From JASHPR01 sp963795055 (lineage in GTDB: Bacteria > Actinomycetota > Actinomycetes > Streptosporangiales > Streptosporangiaceae), in NCBI GenBank assembly GCA_963795055.1, contig CAWCGJ010000015.1:186001-250000 (forward strand): a stretch of 64,000 bases of DNA, in the 5' to 3' direction. Numbering within the stretch: position 1 is the stretch's first letter; each line of letters begins with the position of its first letter. The notes beneath the pieces are model-generated. The model was given only the letters and a program-made list of their open reading frames with translations, was not told the DNA's origin and made no database searches. Position numbers and translations under genes: made by a program. This document shows positions 51,857-60,776 of this stretch, piece by piece.

Positions 51857-52948
51857 ATGTCCGTAACCCAGATCGCGGAGAAAGACCAGGGCCCACGGCG
51901 GCACAAGTTCCTGGGCCTGCGGGTTCCGCCGAATCTGTTCGGCATCGCCTTGGGCATCGCCGGGCTCGCGCAGGCCTGGCATGCGGCCGTGCCGGTGCTC
52001 GGGCCTGTGCACGCGGTTCCCGGCGCGCTTGACGTCCTAGCCGCCGCCCTCTGGCTGGTCCTGGCCGGCGCGTACCTGGCCCAGGGCCCCCGGATCATCC
52101 TGGCCGACCTCCGCGACCCTGTTCTGTCGCCGTTCGTTTCGTCTTCCGCCCTCACCGCGGTGCTCTTGGCCGCCGCGCTGGCCCAAGACGCCCTGGCCAC
52201 CGGGCGCGGGCTGGTGATCGTGTTCCTGGCCGTGACGATAGCCATCGGGGGCTGGCTGACAGGCCAGTGGATGACCGGTGGCATCGACCCGGATTCCGTG
52301 CATCCGGGGTACTTCCTGCCGACCGCCGCAGGCGGGCTGATCGGCGCCAGCGCCGCCGCCCAGGTTCACCTGCACGCGCTGGCCGAGGCATTGTTCGGGA
52401 TCGGCGTCATCTGCTGGATCATGCTCGGCTCGGTGATCTTGAACCGGCTGTTCACCCGTCCCGCGCTGCCTTCCGCGCTCGTCCCGACGATGGCGATCGA
52501 ACTCGGCATACCCGCGGTCGCGGGACTGGCGTATTTCGCCGTGGCGGGCCCGACCGTAAACTTCGTGGCCTGCGTGCTCGGCGGCTACGCGGTTCTCATG
52601 GCCCTGGTCCAGGTCCGGCTGATCCCGGTCTACCGCAGGCTCTCCGTCACGCCCGGATCCTGGGCTTTCACCTTCGCCTACGCCGCGGCCGCCGCTGACG
52701 CGCTCGTATGGCTCGCGATCACCAAGCCGCCCGCCGCCGCCGGCTATGCGATCGCGGTCATCACGCTGCTGACCGCCTTTGCCTCGTGGATCGCCTTCCG
52801 CACAGTGGTCCTCGCCGTCCGCGCGGCGCGATGCCGAACGTCTCGCCGTGGCCGGGAAGCCACCCGCCTCAGCCGGGCCGTAGGCAGTAAGCAAGAACCC
52901 CAGTCCAGACTCGCCAGATCTGTTCATAATGACCATTCGGTGCGGTAA
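51857..52948 (+). CDS. TehA/SLAC1-family transporter (TDT superfamily)
   Basis: About 363 aa from ATG 51857; in-frame earlier starts (TTG 51737, GTG 51776) would add a hydrophilic leader. Ten hydrophobic helices; the first, RVPPNLFGIALGIAGLAQAW, is the signature start of the tellurite-resistance/dicarboxylate transporter group (PPxxFGIxLGxxGLA), and TGGIDPDSVHPGYFLPTAAG (near helix 5) is also typical. Members are anion channels or tellurite/dicarboxylate exporters. It follows the SDR by about 180 bp on the same strand. Confidence 0.85.
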   Translation: MSVTQIAEKDQGPRRHKFLGLRVPPNLFGIALGIAGLAQAWHAAVPVLGPVHAVPGALDVLAAALWLVLAGAYLAQGPRIILADLRDPVLSPFVSSSALTAVLLAAALAQDALATGRGLVIVFLAVTIAIGGWLTGQWMTGGIDPDSVHPGYFLPTAAGGLIGASAAAQVHLHALAEALFGIGVICWIMLGSVILNRLFTRPALPSALVPTMAIELGIPAVAGLAYFAVAGPTVNFVACVLGGYAVLMALVQVRLIPVYRRLSVTPGSWAFTFAYAAAAADALVWLAITKPPAAAGYAIAVITLLTAFASWIAFRTVVLAVRAARCRTSRRGREATRLSRAVGSKQEPQSRLARSVHNDHSVR

Positions 52949-53360
52949 ACATGGCTATGCCGAAACGACCCCGGCCGGTACCGAACGGCGGATCTAGTGC
53001 GCTTCCTGGCGGTGGTGACCGATCCCGGAGCGTGGCGACCCGCCGAACCGCTGACGTTGACCTTGGGGAGCGCCGGGCACCGGTCTTGTGCGAGCAACAA
53101 AGATTATCGCTGCGATCATGGGCATGCCGATCATTCAATTCCTTAAATGTGCCATCGGACTCGTCCCGGTTTGCCCAGCCCGGGCGGGGGTTGGCCGACG
53201 GTCACGATCCTGGCATGGCCGACGGGTCAGAGCGGGCTTGTCGATGCCGTGGGACCTGCCGCGTTCATGATCGCCTGGGTATCTGCAGCCACCTGATGAC
53301 CGGAAGCTCACCGCGGCAGCAAGCCCGCGTTCGGATTCCAGCTGCCGATCTGGCTGAGCG
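52949..53360. other. 412-bp gap without a recognised gene
   Basis: Between convergent ends of the TehA-like and cyclase genes. A plus-strand frame (52951-53403) has no domain. Nothing else recognised. Confidence 0.35.
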
Positions 53361-56300
53361 TCAGGTCCACGCGGCAAAAAGGCGCCGGGCGCGCGCCACG
53401 TAGGCGATTGCGCCCTTACGGCCGTAATGCCCGATGGCTTGGCTGATCATCTCGTCGGCTCGCGCGAGGTCGCCTGTCAGGTACAGGATTTCCCCCCGAT
53501 TGAGGGCGGCGTCGCCTGGGTCTCTGGGGTCATCGGAGATTGTGGCCAGGCCGTCCACCTGGTCGGCCAGCGCGAGCGCCGCGCCGATATCGCCCTTGCG
53601 CGCAAGCAGCCTGGATAGCATGCTGAGGCCGCCGAACTGCGTTGCGAGATCATCTGTGCTGCCCAGTTCCAGGCCTCGACGCGCCCACTGCTCGGACTCC
53701 TCGTAGCGGCCAAGCGCGTACAGCGCGTCAGCGAGCTGGCATGCCTGCGTGGACAAACAGGCGCGTTCACCGAGGTGCTCAAGCTCCTCGCAGCCCTGCC
53801 TGGCCACCTGCTCTGCCGCGGCTTCGTCGCCGACGAGCATCTCGATCCGCCATGCCGTTTGCATGCCGAAGGACGCCGTCACCAGTGCCATACCGCGCTC
53901 GTTCATCTGGGTGAGGGTCTCGGCCAGCAGCGACCGTGCCGCACCGAAGCGCCCCAGTTCGGCCAGCATGGCCGCCTTCCGCACATCCAGCTGAGGCTGG
54001 TAGGTCGCGCTCTGAGCTGCCGCGTCATCCAGCCACCCCAGCGCCTCGGGGATCGGGGTGGGCCCTAGGTAGATGCAAGCTGCGGCGGTCGCACGAATGC
54101 TGGTCTCGAACCAGAGGTCGCCCGCCTGCCGGGCGTGCTGCATCGCGCGGGTGAGCGCTCCGAGCGCGGCGGCGAACCGGGCACGGTTGTAGTCGACATA
54201 GCCGGCCGCGTGCTCCAGGGCGGCCAGGGCGGCTACGTCGCCGTCCTGCTCGATGAACGGCCGTGCCTCCTCGACCAGGGCGTGCAGCTGCGCGAGCTGA
54301 CGTTCGGGATCGAGATTCGCCCGCCACCTCGTGCCCGCCAGCTGTGCCCTCAGCTTGCCCAGCCGGTCACCGGCGGCGGAACACTCCTCGGCGATCCGGT
54401 CCGCGCGCGCGATCGCGTCGTCGAGCCTGCCGGATTCCCCGAGGCCCCGGATCAGGCTCTCCTGCAGGGGGAGATTGATCTCCCGGGCCGGCAGCAGCGA
54501 TTCCGCGCGTTCGAGCAGGTTCACCGCGGCCCCGGTATCGCCGCGGTCCATCGCCCGCCAGCCCGCAGCGTCGAGGTGAGCTGCCGCGTCCGCGGCCAGC
54601 CGCCGGGCCTTCTCATCCGCCGGGCCGAGCTCGCACCGGTAGCCGAACGCCCGCTCCAGGTGATAGCCGGCGATCTCGTCCAGCTCCACCAGGTCGGTGC
54701 CGCGCTCCTCAAGCCATCTGGCGAAGCACTCGTGCAACTCCGCCCGGTCCGCCTTGGACAGTGCCTCGTATGCGGCGTCGCGGATCAGCAGATGGCGGAA
54801 CCTGAACGCGTCCTCGCCGGGAAGGAAAGCGCGATCAGGGCGGACCAGATCCTTCTGGACAAGCGCCACCAGCCGCCGCGGAACATCCGGCTCCTCCGGC
54901 GCCATGACCTGCACGGTGCCTCGGTGGAACGACTGGCCTTCGACCGACCCGCATTCGAGCACGGTGCGTTCCTCCGGCCGCAGCTGATCCAGCCGCGCCG
55001 CAAGCAGCGCCTGGATGGTCGGCGGGACGACCAGGTCACGGCCGCCCGACTCACCCAGCAGCGCCAGCATCTCCTCGACGAACAGCGGATTGCCCGCCGC
55101 TGTCACTTGCACACGTTCCCGCAGCTGCCGGTCTATATCGGTGTCCGGCGGCAGGAGCTCATCCATGAGCGCAGCAGTCTCCGCAGGGCTGAGCGGCTCC
55201 AGCCGCATCGCGGTTGCCTTCAGCTTGCCGTCGCTCCATCCGGGCCTGCGGTCGATCAGCTCAGGCCGCGCAAGGCAGAGGATCAGGATCGGTGCGTCAC
55301 GGCTGAAATCCGTGATGTACTCGATCAGGTCAAGCAAGGCCGGCTCTCCCCAGTGCAGATCATCAACCATGACGACCAGAGGCGCCAGTCCAGCAGAACC
55401 TTCGAAGAGCTTGCGGACGGCCCACGCGACCTCCGCCGGCGAGGTCACACCCATCTGCTCACCCAGCAGCACATTGACGGCGGCAGCCACCTTGGAGTCC
55501 GTAGCCATAAGCGCGGCGGCAGCGGCGCATCCGCGCTCAGCGTCGAGTAGCTGCCTGACCATCGAGACCACCGGCCAGTACGTGATGCCTTGCCCGTAGG
55601 ACAAGCAGCGACCGGTCAGCACCCGGGCATCGATACCGCGCAAGAACTCCGCCACCAGCCGAGACTTCCCCACCCCGGCCACGCCCAGGATCACGAACAG
55701 GCCGCAGGAATACTCTCCCGCGACGTGCGCGAAGGCTTCGCGGAGCAGGCGCAGCTGGCGATGGCGGCCCACCAGCGGCGCCCCGGCGCGGCGGGCCATC
55801 AGCTGCGCGCCGCTGCTTACCTGCAGCAGCCGGTAGGCAGCGACCGGCTGGCTCTTGCCCTTGAGCTGAAGTGGCCGGAGCGGTTCTACGGTCACCGCGC
55901 CGCGCACCAGCCGCCACGTCTGCGGGCCGATCACGATCTCCCCCGGCGCGGCCGCCTGCTCCAGGCGCGCAGCCAGGTTGACCGCGTCGCCGGTCGCCAG
56001 CCGCTCCTCCGTGCCGACCACAACTTGCCCGGTGTTCACCCCCGTGCGGACACTCAAGGTCGTGCCGAAACCCGCCTCAAGCTCGGTGTTGAGCACTTCG
56101 ATCGCCTCGCGCAGCCCGGCCGCGGCGCGGACCGCCCGCAGTGCGTCGTCCTCATGAAGAACCGGCACCCCGAAGACCGCCATCACTGCGTCTCCGATGA
56201 ACTTCTCCACCGTGCCGCCATGATGCTCAATCACTCCCCGCGCCGTATCGAAATACCGGCGCATCACCTGCCGGAAGCTCTCCGGATCCAGCCGCTCCCC

Positions 56301-56453
56301 CAGCTCCGTTGATCCGGTCACGTCGCAGAAGAGCACCGTCACCGTGCTGCGCCGCACGCGAGGCGCAGGCCCCGCCCCCAGAACAGCGCCGCATCCGTTG
56401 CAGAACCTGGCATCCGGCGGGTTCTCCCGCCCGCAGGCGGCGCAGACCCTCAC
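53361..56453 (-). CDS. zinc-ribbon / class III nucleotidyl cyclase / AAA ATPase / TPR signalling protein
   Basis: 1030 aa from GTG 56451-56453. Order: zinc ribbon (CAACGREN...FCNGCG, residues 4-21); class III cyclase domain (about 35-210) with both metal Asps (D44 in LFCDVTGSTE, D88 in KFIGDAVMAVF) and NLAARLE carrying the transition-state Asn/Arg; AAA ATPase with Walker A VILGVAGVGKSRLV (about 255-266) and Walker B VVMVDDLHWGEPAL; then about 450 residues of TPR helices. The cyclase active site looks complete, so cAMP synthesis gated by the ATPase/TPR sensor is plausible. Cytoplasmic. The next gene upstream is another large STAND-type ATPase. Confidence 0.9.
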   Translation of the reverse strand: MRVCAACGRENPPDARFCNGCGAVLGAGPAPRVRRSTVTVLFCDVTGSTELGERLDPESFRQVMRRYFDTARGVIEHHGGTVEKFIGDAVMAVFGVPVLHEDDALRAVRAAAGLREAIEVLNTELEAGFGTTLSVRTGVNTGQVVVGTEERLATGDAVNLAARLEQAAAPGEIVIGPQTWRLVRGAVTVEPLRPLQLKGKSQPVAAYRLLQVSSGAQLMARRAGAPLVGRHRQLRLLREAFAHVAGEYSCGLFVILGVAGVGKSRLVAEFLRGIDARVLTGRCLSYGQGITYWPVVSMVRQLLDAERGCAAAAALMATDSKVAAAVNVLLGEQMGVTSPAEVAWAVRKLFEGSAGLAPLVVMVDDLHWGEPALLDLIEYITDFSRDAPILILCLARPELIDRRPGWSDGKLKATAMRLEPLSPAETAALMDELLPPDTDIDRQLRERVQVTAAGNPLFVEEMLALLGESGGRDLVVPPTIQALLAARLDQLRPEERTVLECGSVEGQSFHRGTVQVMAPEEPDVPRRLVALVQKDLVRPDRAFLPGEDAFRFRHLLIRDAAYEALSKADRAELHECFARWLEERGTDLVELDEIAGYHLERAFGYRCELGPADEKARRLAADAAAHLDAAGWRAMDRGDTGAAVNLLERAESLLPAREINLPLQESLIRGLGESGRLDDAIARADRIAEECSAAGDRLGKLRAQLAGTRWRANLDPERQLAQLHALVEEARPFIEQDGDVAALAALEHAAGYVDYNRARFAAALGALTRAMQHARQAGDLWFETSIRATAAACIYLGPTPIPEALGWLDDAAAQSATYQPQLDVRKAAMLAELGRFGAARSLLAETLTQMNERGMALVTASFGMQTAWRIEMLVGDEAAAEQVARQGCEELEHLGERACLSTQACQLADALYALGRYEESEQWARRGLELGSTDDLATQFGGLSMLSRLLARKGDIGAALALADQVDGLATISDDPRDPGDAALNRGEILYLTGDLARADEMISQAIGHYGRKGAIAYVARARRLFAAWT

Positions 56454-57202
56454 GCGATCAAGGCTAAGCCCAGCCGCCGCCGGGCCGCATCATCAAGGCC
56501 ACCAGCAAACCGTCAGGCCTTGACGCAGCCGACTGTTTCCTCGGCCATCAAAGCGGATTCGTTCACAATCGCCATACCCTAAGATCGGCAGGACGCCGCC
56601 CCGGACAACCGCAGCCCGGCATCCTATGCATCGGACGTCCCCAAGACCTTGCCACCCCGGCGAGACTAGCCCGCTCTCTCATCGGCTCCTTGGACGTCGA
56701 AGCCCTGACTGCGGGCCCGCGCGGATCGTCCAGATCCGCGCCCATCAGCGGGCGCGCCATGACGCGCCAGTCGGCCACACCGAACGGCGGGTACTTGCGC
56801 GCCAGTAGTAGCCCAGCGCCAGTCACGATGCGTTACCTTATTGCGGACGCAGCGTGACGCCAGATCGCCGATTACTGACGGACCTGAAACTGAGGCCGCG
56901 CACGGATTGCCACGCCCAGAACATCCAGTTACGTGTGTAGACGGCATGATCGTCGGGCCGGACCCGCGAGCAGACAACTGAGCGCAGCACTGCGATAGCG
57001 GCGCCGGCAAAGACCCGGTCATGATCATCACACCGTCGCCGGTGCTCCCGCCGTGGTGCTACCGCCGCTGAGACAATCCGGCCGGGCGGCCGCTAGACCA
57101 GGCCCGCCTGCAGGGAGCCGGTCCACCCGCGACGCGCCACCATCCTCAAGTGGCGTCATCCGCGCGCCCGGCTGGTCGTGTTGCGTGTGGTGGAGGTGAT
57201 GG
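56454..57202. other. 749-bp gap between the two large ATPase genes
   Basis: A minus-strand frame (56563-56826: LLLARKYPPFGVADWRVMAR, then PLMGADLDDPRG) has natural-looking composition and could be a gene remnant, but no family is recognised and no ribosome site is clear. Otherwise nothing. The gap makes co-transcription of the two ATPases uncertain. Confidence 0.35.
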
Positions 57203-59785
57203 TCAGCGGGCGGCGGCCGGCCGCGGGTCTTGCAGGACCGGTTGGGCCGCGGTGAGTGCGTCGTCGATGGTCTGGCTGCGGCCAGCGGCTACTTGCGCGG
57301 CGTACTGGCCGTCGGGTAGCAGCGCCGCAACATGTTCGATGATGGGCTGTTCGGTCTGGGCTGCCCACGGCCAGGGCCTCAGCCCGGAACCACCGAAGCG
57401 GTCGCGTACCGCGGCGGCGGTTCCAATCAGGCGGGCGGCCAGCTGCGGGTCACCACCCTCCAGGGCCAGCGTGCTGAGCGCGGCCAGGCAGCGGGCCAGG
57501 CCCTCGAAGTGGCCAAGATTCTGGTAGTGCCGGACCGCGGCAGCCAGCTGCGGTGCCGCTGATCCGGCTTCGCCGGCGGCGATGGCGTCTATGGCCAGTA
57601 CGTAGTGTGCTTCGGCGCGGAGGTTCTCATCACCGATCATGCGGGCGATCGTGAGCATCTCCTCGTGCAGCGCTCGTGCCTGGCCCAGGTCGCCGTCCAG
57701 GCACAGCACAGCGCCGTAGTGCTCCAGGGCGACGGCGAGGACGAGGCGGTCGCCGGCGTCCCTTGCTATCGCCAGTGCCTCGGCGAAGTCGGCGCGGGCC
57801 AGGCCGCGGGTCGTGTACAGACGCGACATGCCGCGCGCCAAAAGCAGAAGTGCGATGCGGGACGGCTTCTCAACCCGGCGGGCGTCGGGCAAGACCTCAT
57901 CGACCAGGGCGGCGGCCTTGGTGAAGTCGCCCTGGTTCATCCACCCGTAGGCCAGCAGCCAGGCCCGCGCGGTCCGGTCGCCGCCGCTGGGCGGCTCTTG
58001 TGCTAGCAGTGCGGCGATCTGCTGCCACAGCGTGGAGGATTGGCGCAGGTGCCCGCGGACCAGTAGCCAGATCCAGACATCTCCGAGAGCCCGCAGCAAC
58101 TTGTCCGGCGGCCGTTGGTCGCGGGCGATCCAGCTGAGCACGGCGCGCAGGTTGGGCTGCTCGCTGTCGAGCCGGCGCATGTCGCGGTCCTGCGAGCCAT
58201 GCTGGGGGCTGGCGGCGTCCAGGACGCTAAGCAGATACCGTTCGAGGTGGCTGAGCGTCTGGCTGGGGTCTGTCAGCTGCGCGGCGGCGAAGCGGCGGAT
58301 CGGGTCGAGCAACTGGAACGCCCGCTGCCCGTCGGGACGGTCGGCCGGACTGATCATGCTGTGGTCGAGGAGCGTGGACAGGTCCTGCACCGCGTCGCGG
58401 TCCTCCTGGCCGCTGATCGCCTCGGCGGCGGCGGCGGTGAACGGGGCGGCGAATACCGACAGCCGGGCGAGCATCTGCTGCGCGGGTGCGGGCAGCAGGT
58501 CGTAACTCCACTGGATGGTGCTGGTCAGCGTCTGCTGGCGGCGGGGCAGGTCGGCGAGGGCGCCAGGGCGCTCCAACTGCCCGGGCAGCCGGGCGAGCAT
58601 CTGGTCGGGGGTCAGCAGCCGCATCGACGCGGCCGCGAGCTCCAGCGCGAGGGGCAGGCCGTCCAGCCGACGGCACAACTCGGCCACCGCGGCGGCGGTC
58701 TGGCTGGTCAGGGCGAACCCGGGCTGGACATCACGGGCCCGGTCGACGAACAGCCGCACCGCTGGATTCTGCGCCAGCGCCGCTAGGGTGCTTCCGGGCG
58801 GCGGAACGCTAAGCGGATCCACCCGCCATTCCTGTTCACCGCGTACCCGCAGCACCACGCGGCTGGTCACCAGCAGGCGCAGGCCCGGCGCCCGCTGGAG
58901 CAGGTCCGCCACCACGGGCGCGGCGGCTAGCACCTGCTCGAAGTTATCCAGCACGATCAGCATGTCCCGGCCGGCCAAGACCCGCTCCAGGGTGTCCAGC
59001 GGCCTCTCCCGGCCCTGTCCGACCAGGCCGAGCGCCGAGGCGATGGCGTCGGGCACCAGCGCCGGGTCGGTGACCGGGGACAGGTCGACGAAGGCGGCGC
59101 CATCCGGCCATTGCCGCCTGGTGTGCTCGGCCACAGCCAGCGCCAACCGCGTTTTGCCGGCCCCGCCGGCACCGGTGAGCACGACCAGGCGGCGGCCGGG
59201 TGCGGTCAGCATTGCGGCCACCTCCGCCATGTCGGTGTCCCGGCCGACCATCGCCGTAACCGGTGCCGGCATTACCGGTAGGCGGGCGTCGTCGGCCGGG
59301 CCGCCGAACCGCTCCGCGAGGAGGGTCGCCAGGTCGCCAGCGACGAGCTCGCGCAGCTCCGCGGCATCGGTGAACTTCTTGTAGGCCGTGGCGCCCTCGG
59401 CCCTGATACTGTCGAGCATCCGGCGCAGGCCAGGTTCCATGGCGGGCGCCGGGACCTTGACGTACAGCAGCCGCGGCATGCCCGCAGCCAGGCGCAGCTC
59501 GTCCTCCAGGCCGGAAATGGCCATGCCCGGCCCGACCCAGCCATACCGCTGCCAGTAGATCCCGACCAAGACGTCGGACTGCTCCAGGTATGCCCGGTAC
59601 ACCGCCTGCGGCGGGTGCGCCCGCGCTCCCGACTCGAACATGACCGGCGCCAGCCTCAACTGCTCGATCGCCGCCCGGGCAGCGCCGCGCTCTTCGGCCA
59701 GCTCCTCCAGCGTTGACGACACGAACACCCGCAGCCGCTGGTCAGGCGTCCTGATCGCAGACCACCCGCCGTCAGCCAGGGGCAT
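57203..59785 (-). CDS. DUF4062 / NB-ARC (STAND) ATPase / TPR protein
   Basis: 860 aa. N-terminal DUF4062 (about 17-120) with its signature RLRVFVSSTLEELAEERGAA and DVLVGIYWQRYGWV. NB-ARC ATPase: Walker A VVLTGAGGAGKTRLAL (about 202-215), Walker B MLIVLDNFEQVL (about 275-286), sensor LRLLVTSRVVL, GLPLALELAAAS and winged helix; then TPR helices to the end. DUF4062 is a Rossmann-like domain often fused to STAND ATPases in proteins proposed to sense ligands and trigger defence or signalling. There is no LuxR or BTAD DNA-binding domain, so this is not a simple SARP regulator. What it detects and does is unknown. Confidence 0.88.
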   Translation of the reverse strand: MPLADGGWSAIRTPDQRLRVFVSSTLEELAEERGAARAAIEQLRLAPVMFESGARAHPPQAVYRAYLEQSDVLVGIYWQRYGWVGPGMAISGLEDELRLAAGMPRLLYVKVPAPAMEPGLRRMLDSIRAEGATAYKKFTDAAELRELVAGDLATLLAERFGGPADDARLPVMPAPVTAMVGRDTDMAEVAAMLTAPGRRLVVLTGAGGAGKTRLALAVAEHTRRQWPDGAAFVDLSPVTDPALVPDAIASALGLVGQGRERPLDTLERVLAGRDMLIVLDNFEQVLAAAPVVADLLQRAPGLRLLVTSRVVLRVRGEQEWRVDPLSVPPPGSTLAALAQNPAVRLFVDRARDVQPGFALTSQTAAAVAELCRRLDGLPLALELAAASMRLLTPDQMLARLPGQLERPGALADLPRRQQTLTSTIQWSYDLLPAPAQQMLARLSVFAAPFTAAAAEAISGQEDRDAVQDLSTLLDHSMISPADRPDGQRAFQLLDPIRRFAAAQLTDPSQTLSHLERYLLSVLDAASPQHGSQDRDMRRLDSEQPNLRAVLSWIARDQRPPDKLLRALGDVWIWLLVRGHLRQSSTLWQQIAALLAQEPPSGGDRTARAWLLAYGWMNQGDFTKAAALVDEVLPDARRVEKPSRIALLLLARGMSRLYTTRGLARADFAEALAIARDAGDRLVLAVALEHYGAVLCLDGDLGQARALHEEMLTIARMIGDENLRAEAHYVLAIDAIAAGEAGSAAPQLAAAVRHYQNLGHFEGLARCLAALSTLALEGGDPQLAARLIGTAAAVRDRFGGSGLRPWPWAAQTEQPIIEHVAALLPDGQYAAQVAAGRSQTIDDALTAAQPVLQDPRPAAAR

Positions 59786-59996
59786 TCCGCATTCCCGTCA
59801 CGCCGCCTGCAACAGCGGTTTGGCGCGCGTTCTTCCTGCTCTTCCCTGCCACTTAACGCGGCGTCGTAGCCTGTGGCCGATCGTCGAGTCGGTGCGGCGT
59901 GACCGATCTGCAGGCCGCCGGGCCTGAGCGGGGGCTAGGGAGGAGCAGGCGACGTGCGACACCGGTGACCACGCCGAAGTCACGCTCGCCGAAGCA

Positions 59997-60528
59997 TTGC
60001 CGGCGGATCTGGAGTGGACGGGTGAGGTGCTCCCGCTCGAGCCCGTCGACGAGCTGGCGGTGCTGACGGTCTGCGACAACACCATGGACCTGCTGCTCCC
60101 CGACGAGGGACCGGCCAGCCGCCTCTCGCTGGCCGGGATGGTCCACCAGGTGCCGATGTTGCAGGCTCCGACACTTTCGCGAAGGCAACCGGCAGGTGCT
60201 GATCGGCGGCATCGTCGCGCGCGCTGACCGTCCCGACCGGGTGCGGGCACGCCGGGATCATCAACATCTGCCGCAACGCCCAGCGTCTGACCGGTATCAG
60301 CACGCTGCACGCGGTCATCGGCGGATTCCACCTGAGCGGCCCGCTGTTCGAGCCGGTCATCGTCGACACCGTCCGCGCGCTCGGACAGCTCGCGCCCGAG
60401 GTGATCGTCCCGCCCGCTGCACCGGCTGGAAGGCCACCCACGCGATCGCCCGGCAACTGCCCAGCGCGTTTATCCAGAACAGCGTCGGCACCACCTTTCA
60501 CCTCACCGCCGCACCGGCCGCGCAGTGA
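59997..60528 (+). pseudogene. MBL-fold metallohydrolase, internally deleted and frameshifted
   Basis: The N-terminal piece (PLEPVDELAVLTVCDNTMDL then LLPDEGPASRLSL) and the C-terminal piece (LTVPTGCGHAGIINICRNAQ, HAVIGGFHLSGPLFEP, CTGWKATHAIARQLPSAF, VGTTFHL) belong to the MBL-fold family related to 7,8-dihydropterin-6-methyl-aminobenzene-phosphate synthase. The middle third with the HxHxDH metal motif is missing. The two halves are in different frames, and a further frameshift precedes CTGW. Non-functional. Confidence 0.7.
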
Positions 60529-60776
60529 CCGCGGCAGGGCACGGCGGGGCTGCGTCGTCGCGCCCAGCTCGCGTGCAATACCGGCTCGCGCACATAGCGA
60601 TCTTTCAGGCGCGCTATCGAATGCGATTATGGGCACGCCGGAGAAGTACCTATCGGCGGATACATGCGCGTCTGGAGCAGACCAGCGCCAGTCACGGTGA
60701 CTCAATCTCGTACGCGCGTGTCGTCGGATCGATTACGCGGGTCGGGTGTGAGGTCGTTTTGGTGCCCGATGTCGGG

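Noticed and set aside
53361..59785. known SARP/AfsR-type pathway regulators
   Set aside because: Neither large ATPase has a winged-helix BTAD or LuxR DNA-binding domain; one has a cyclase domain, the other DUF4062.
59980..60705. 241-codon minus ORF opposite the MBL remnant
   Set aside because: Recognisable MBL pieces are on the plus strand; this frame has no domain.
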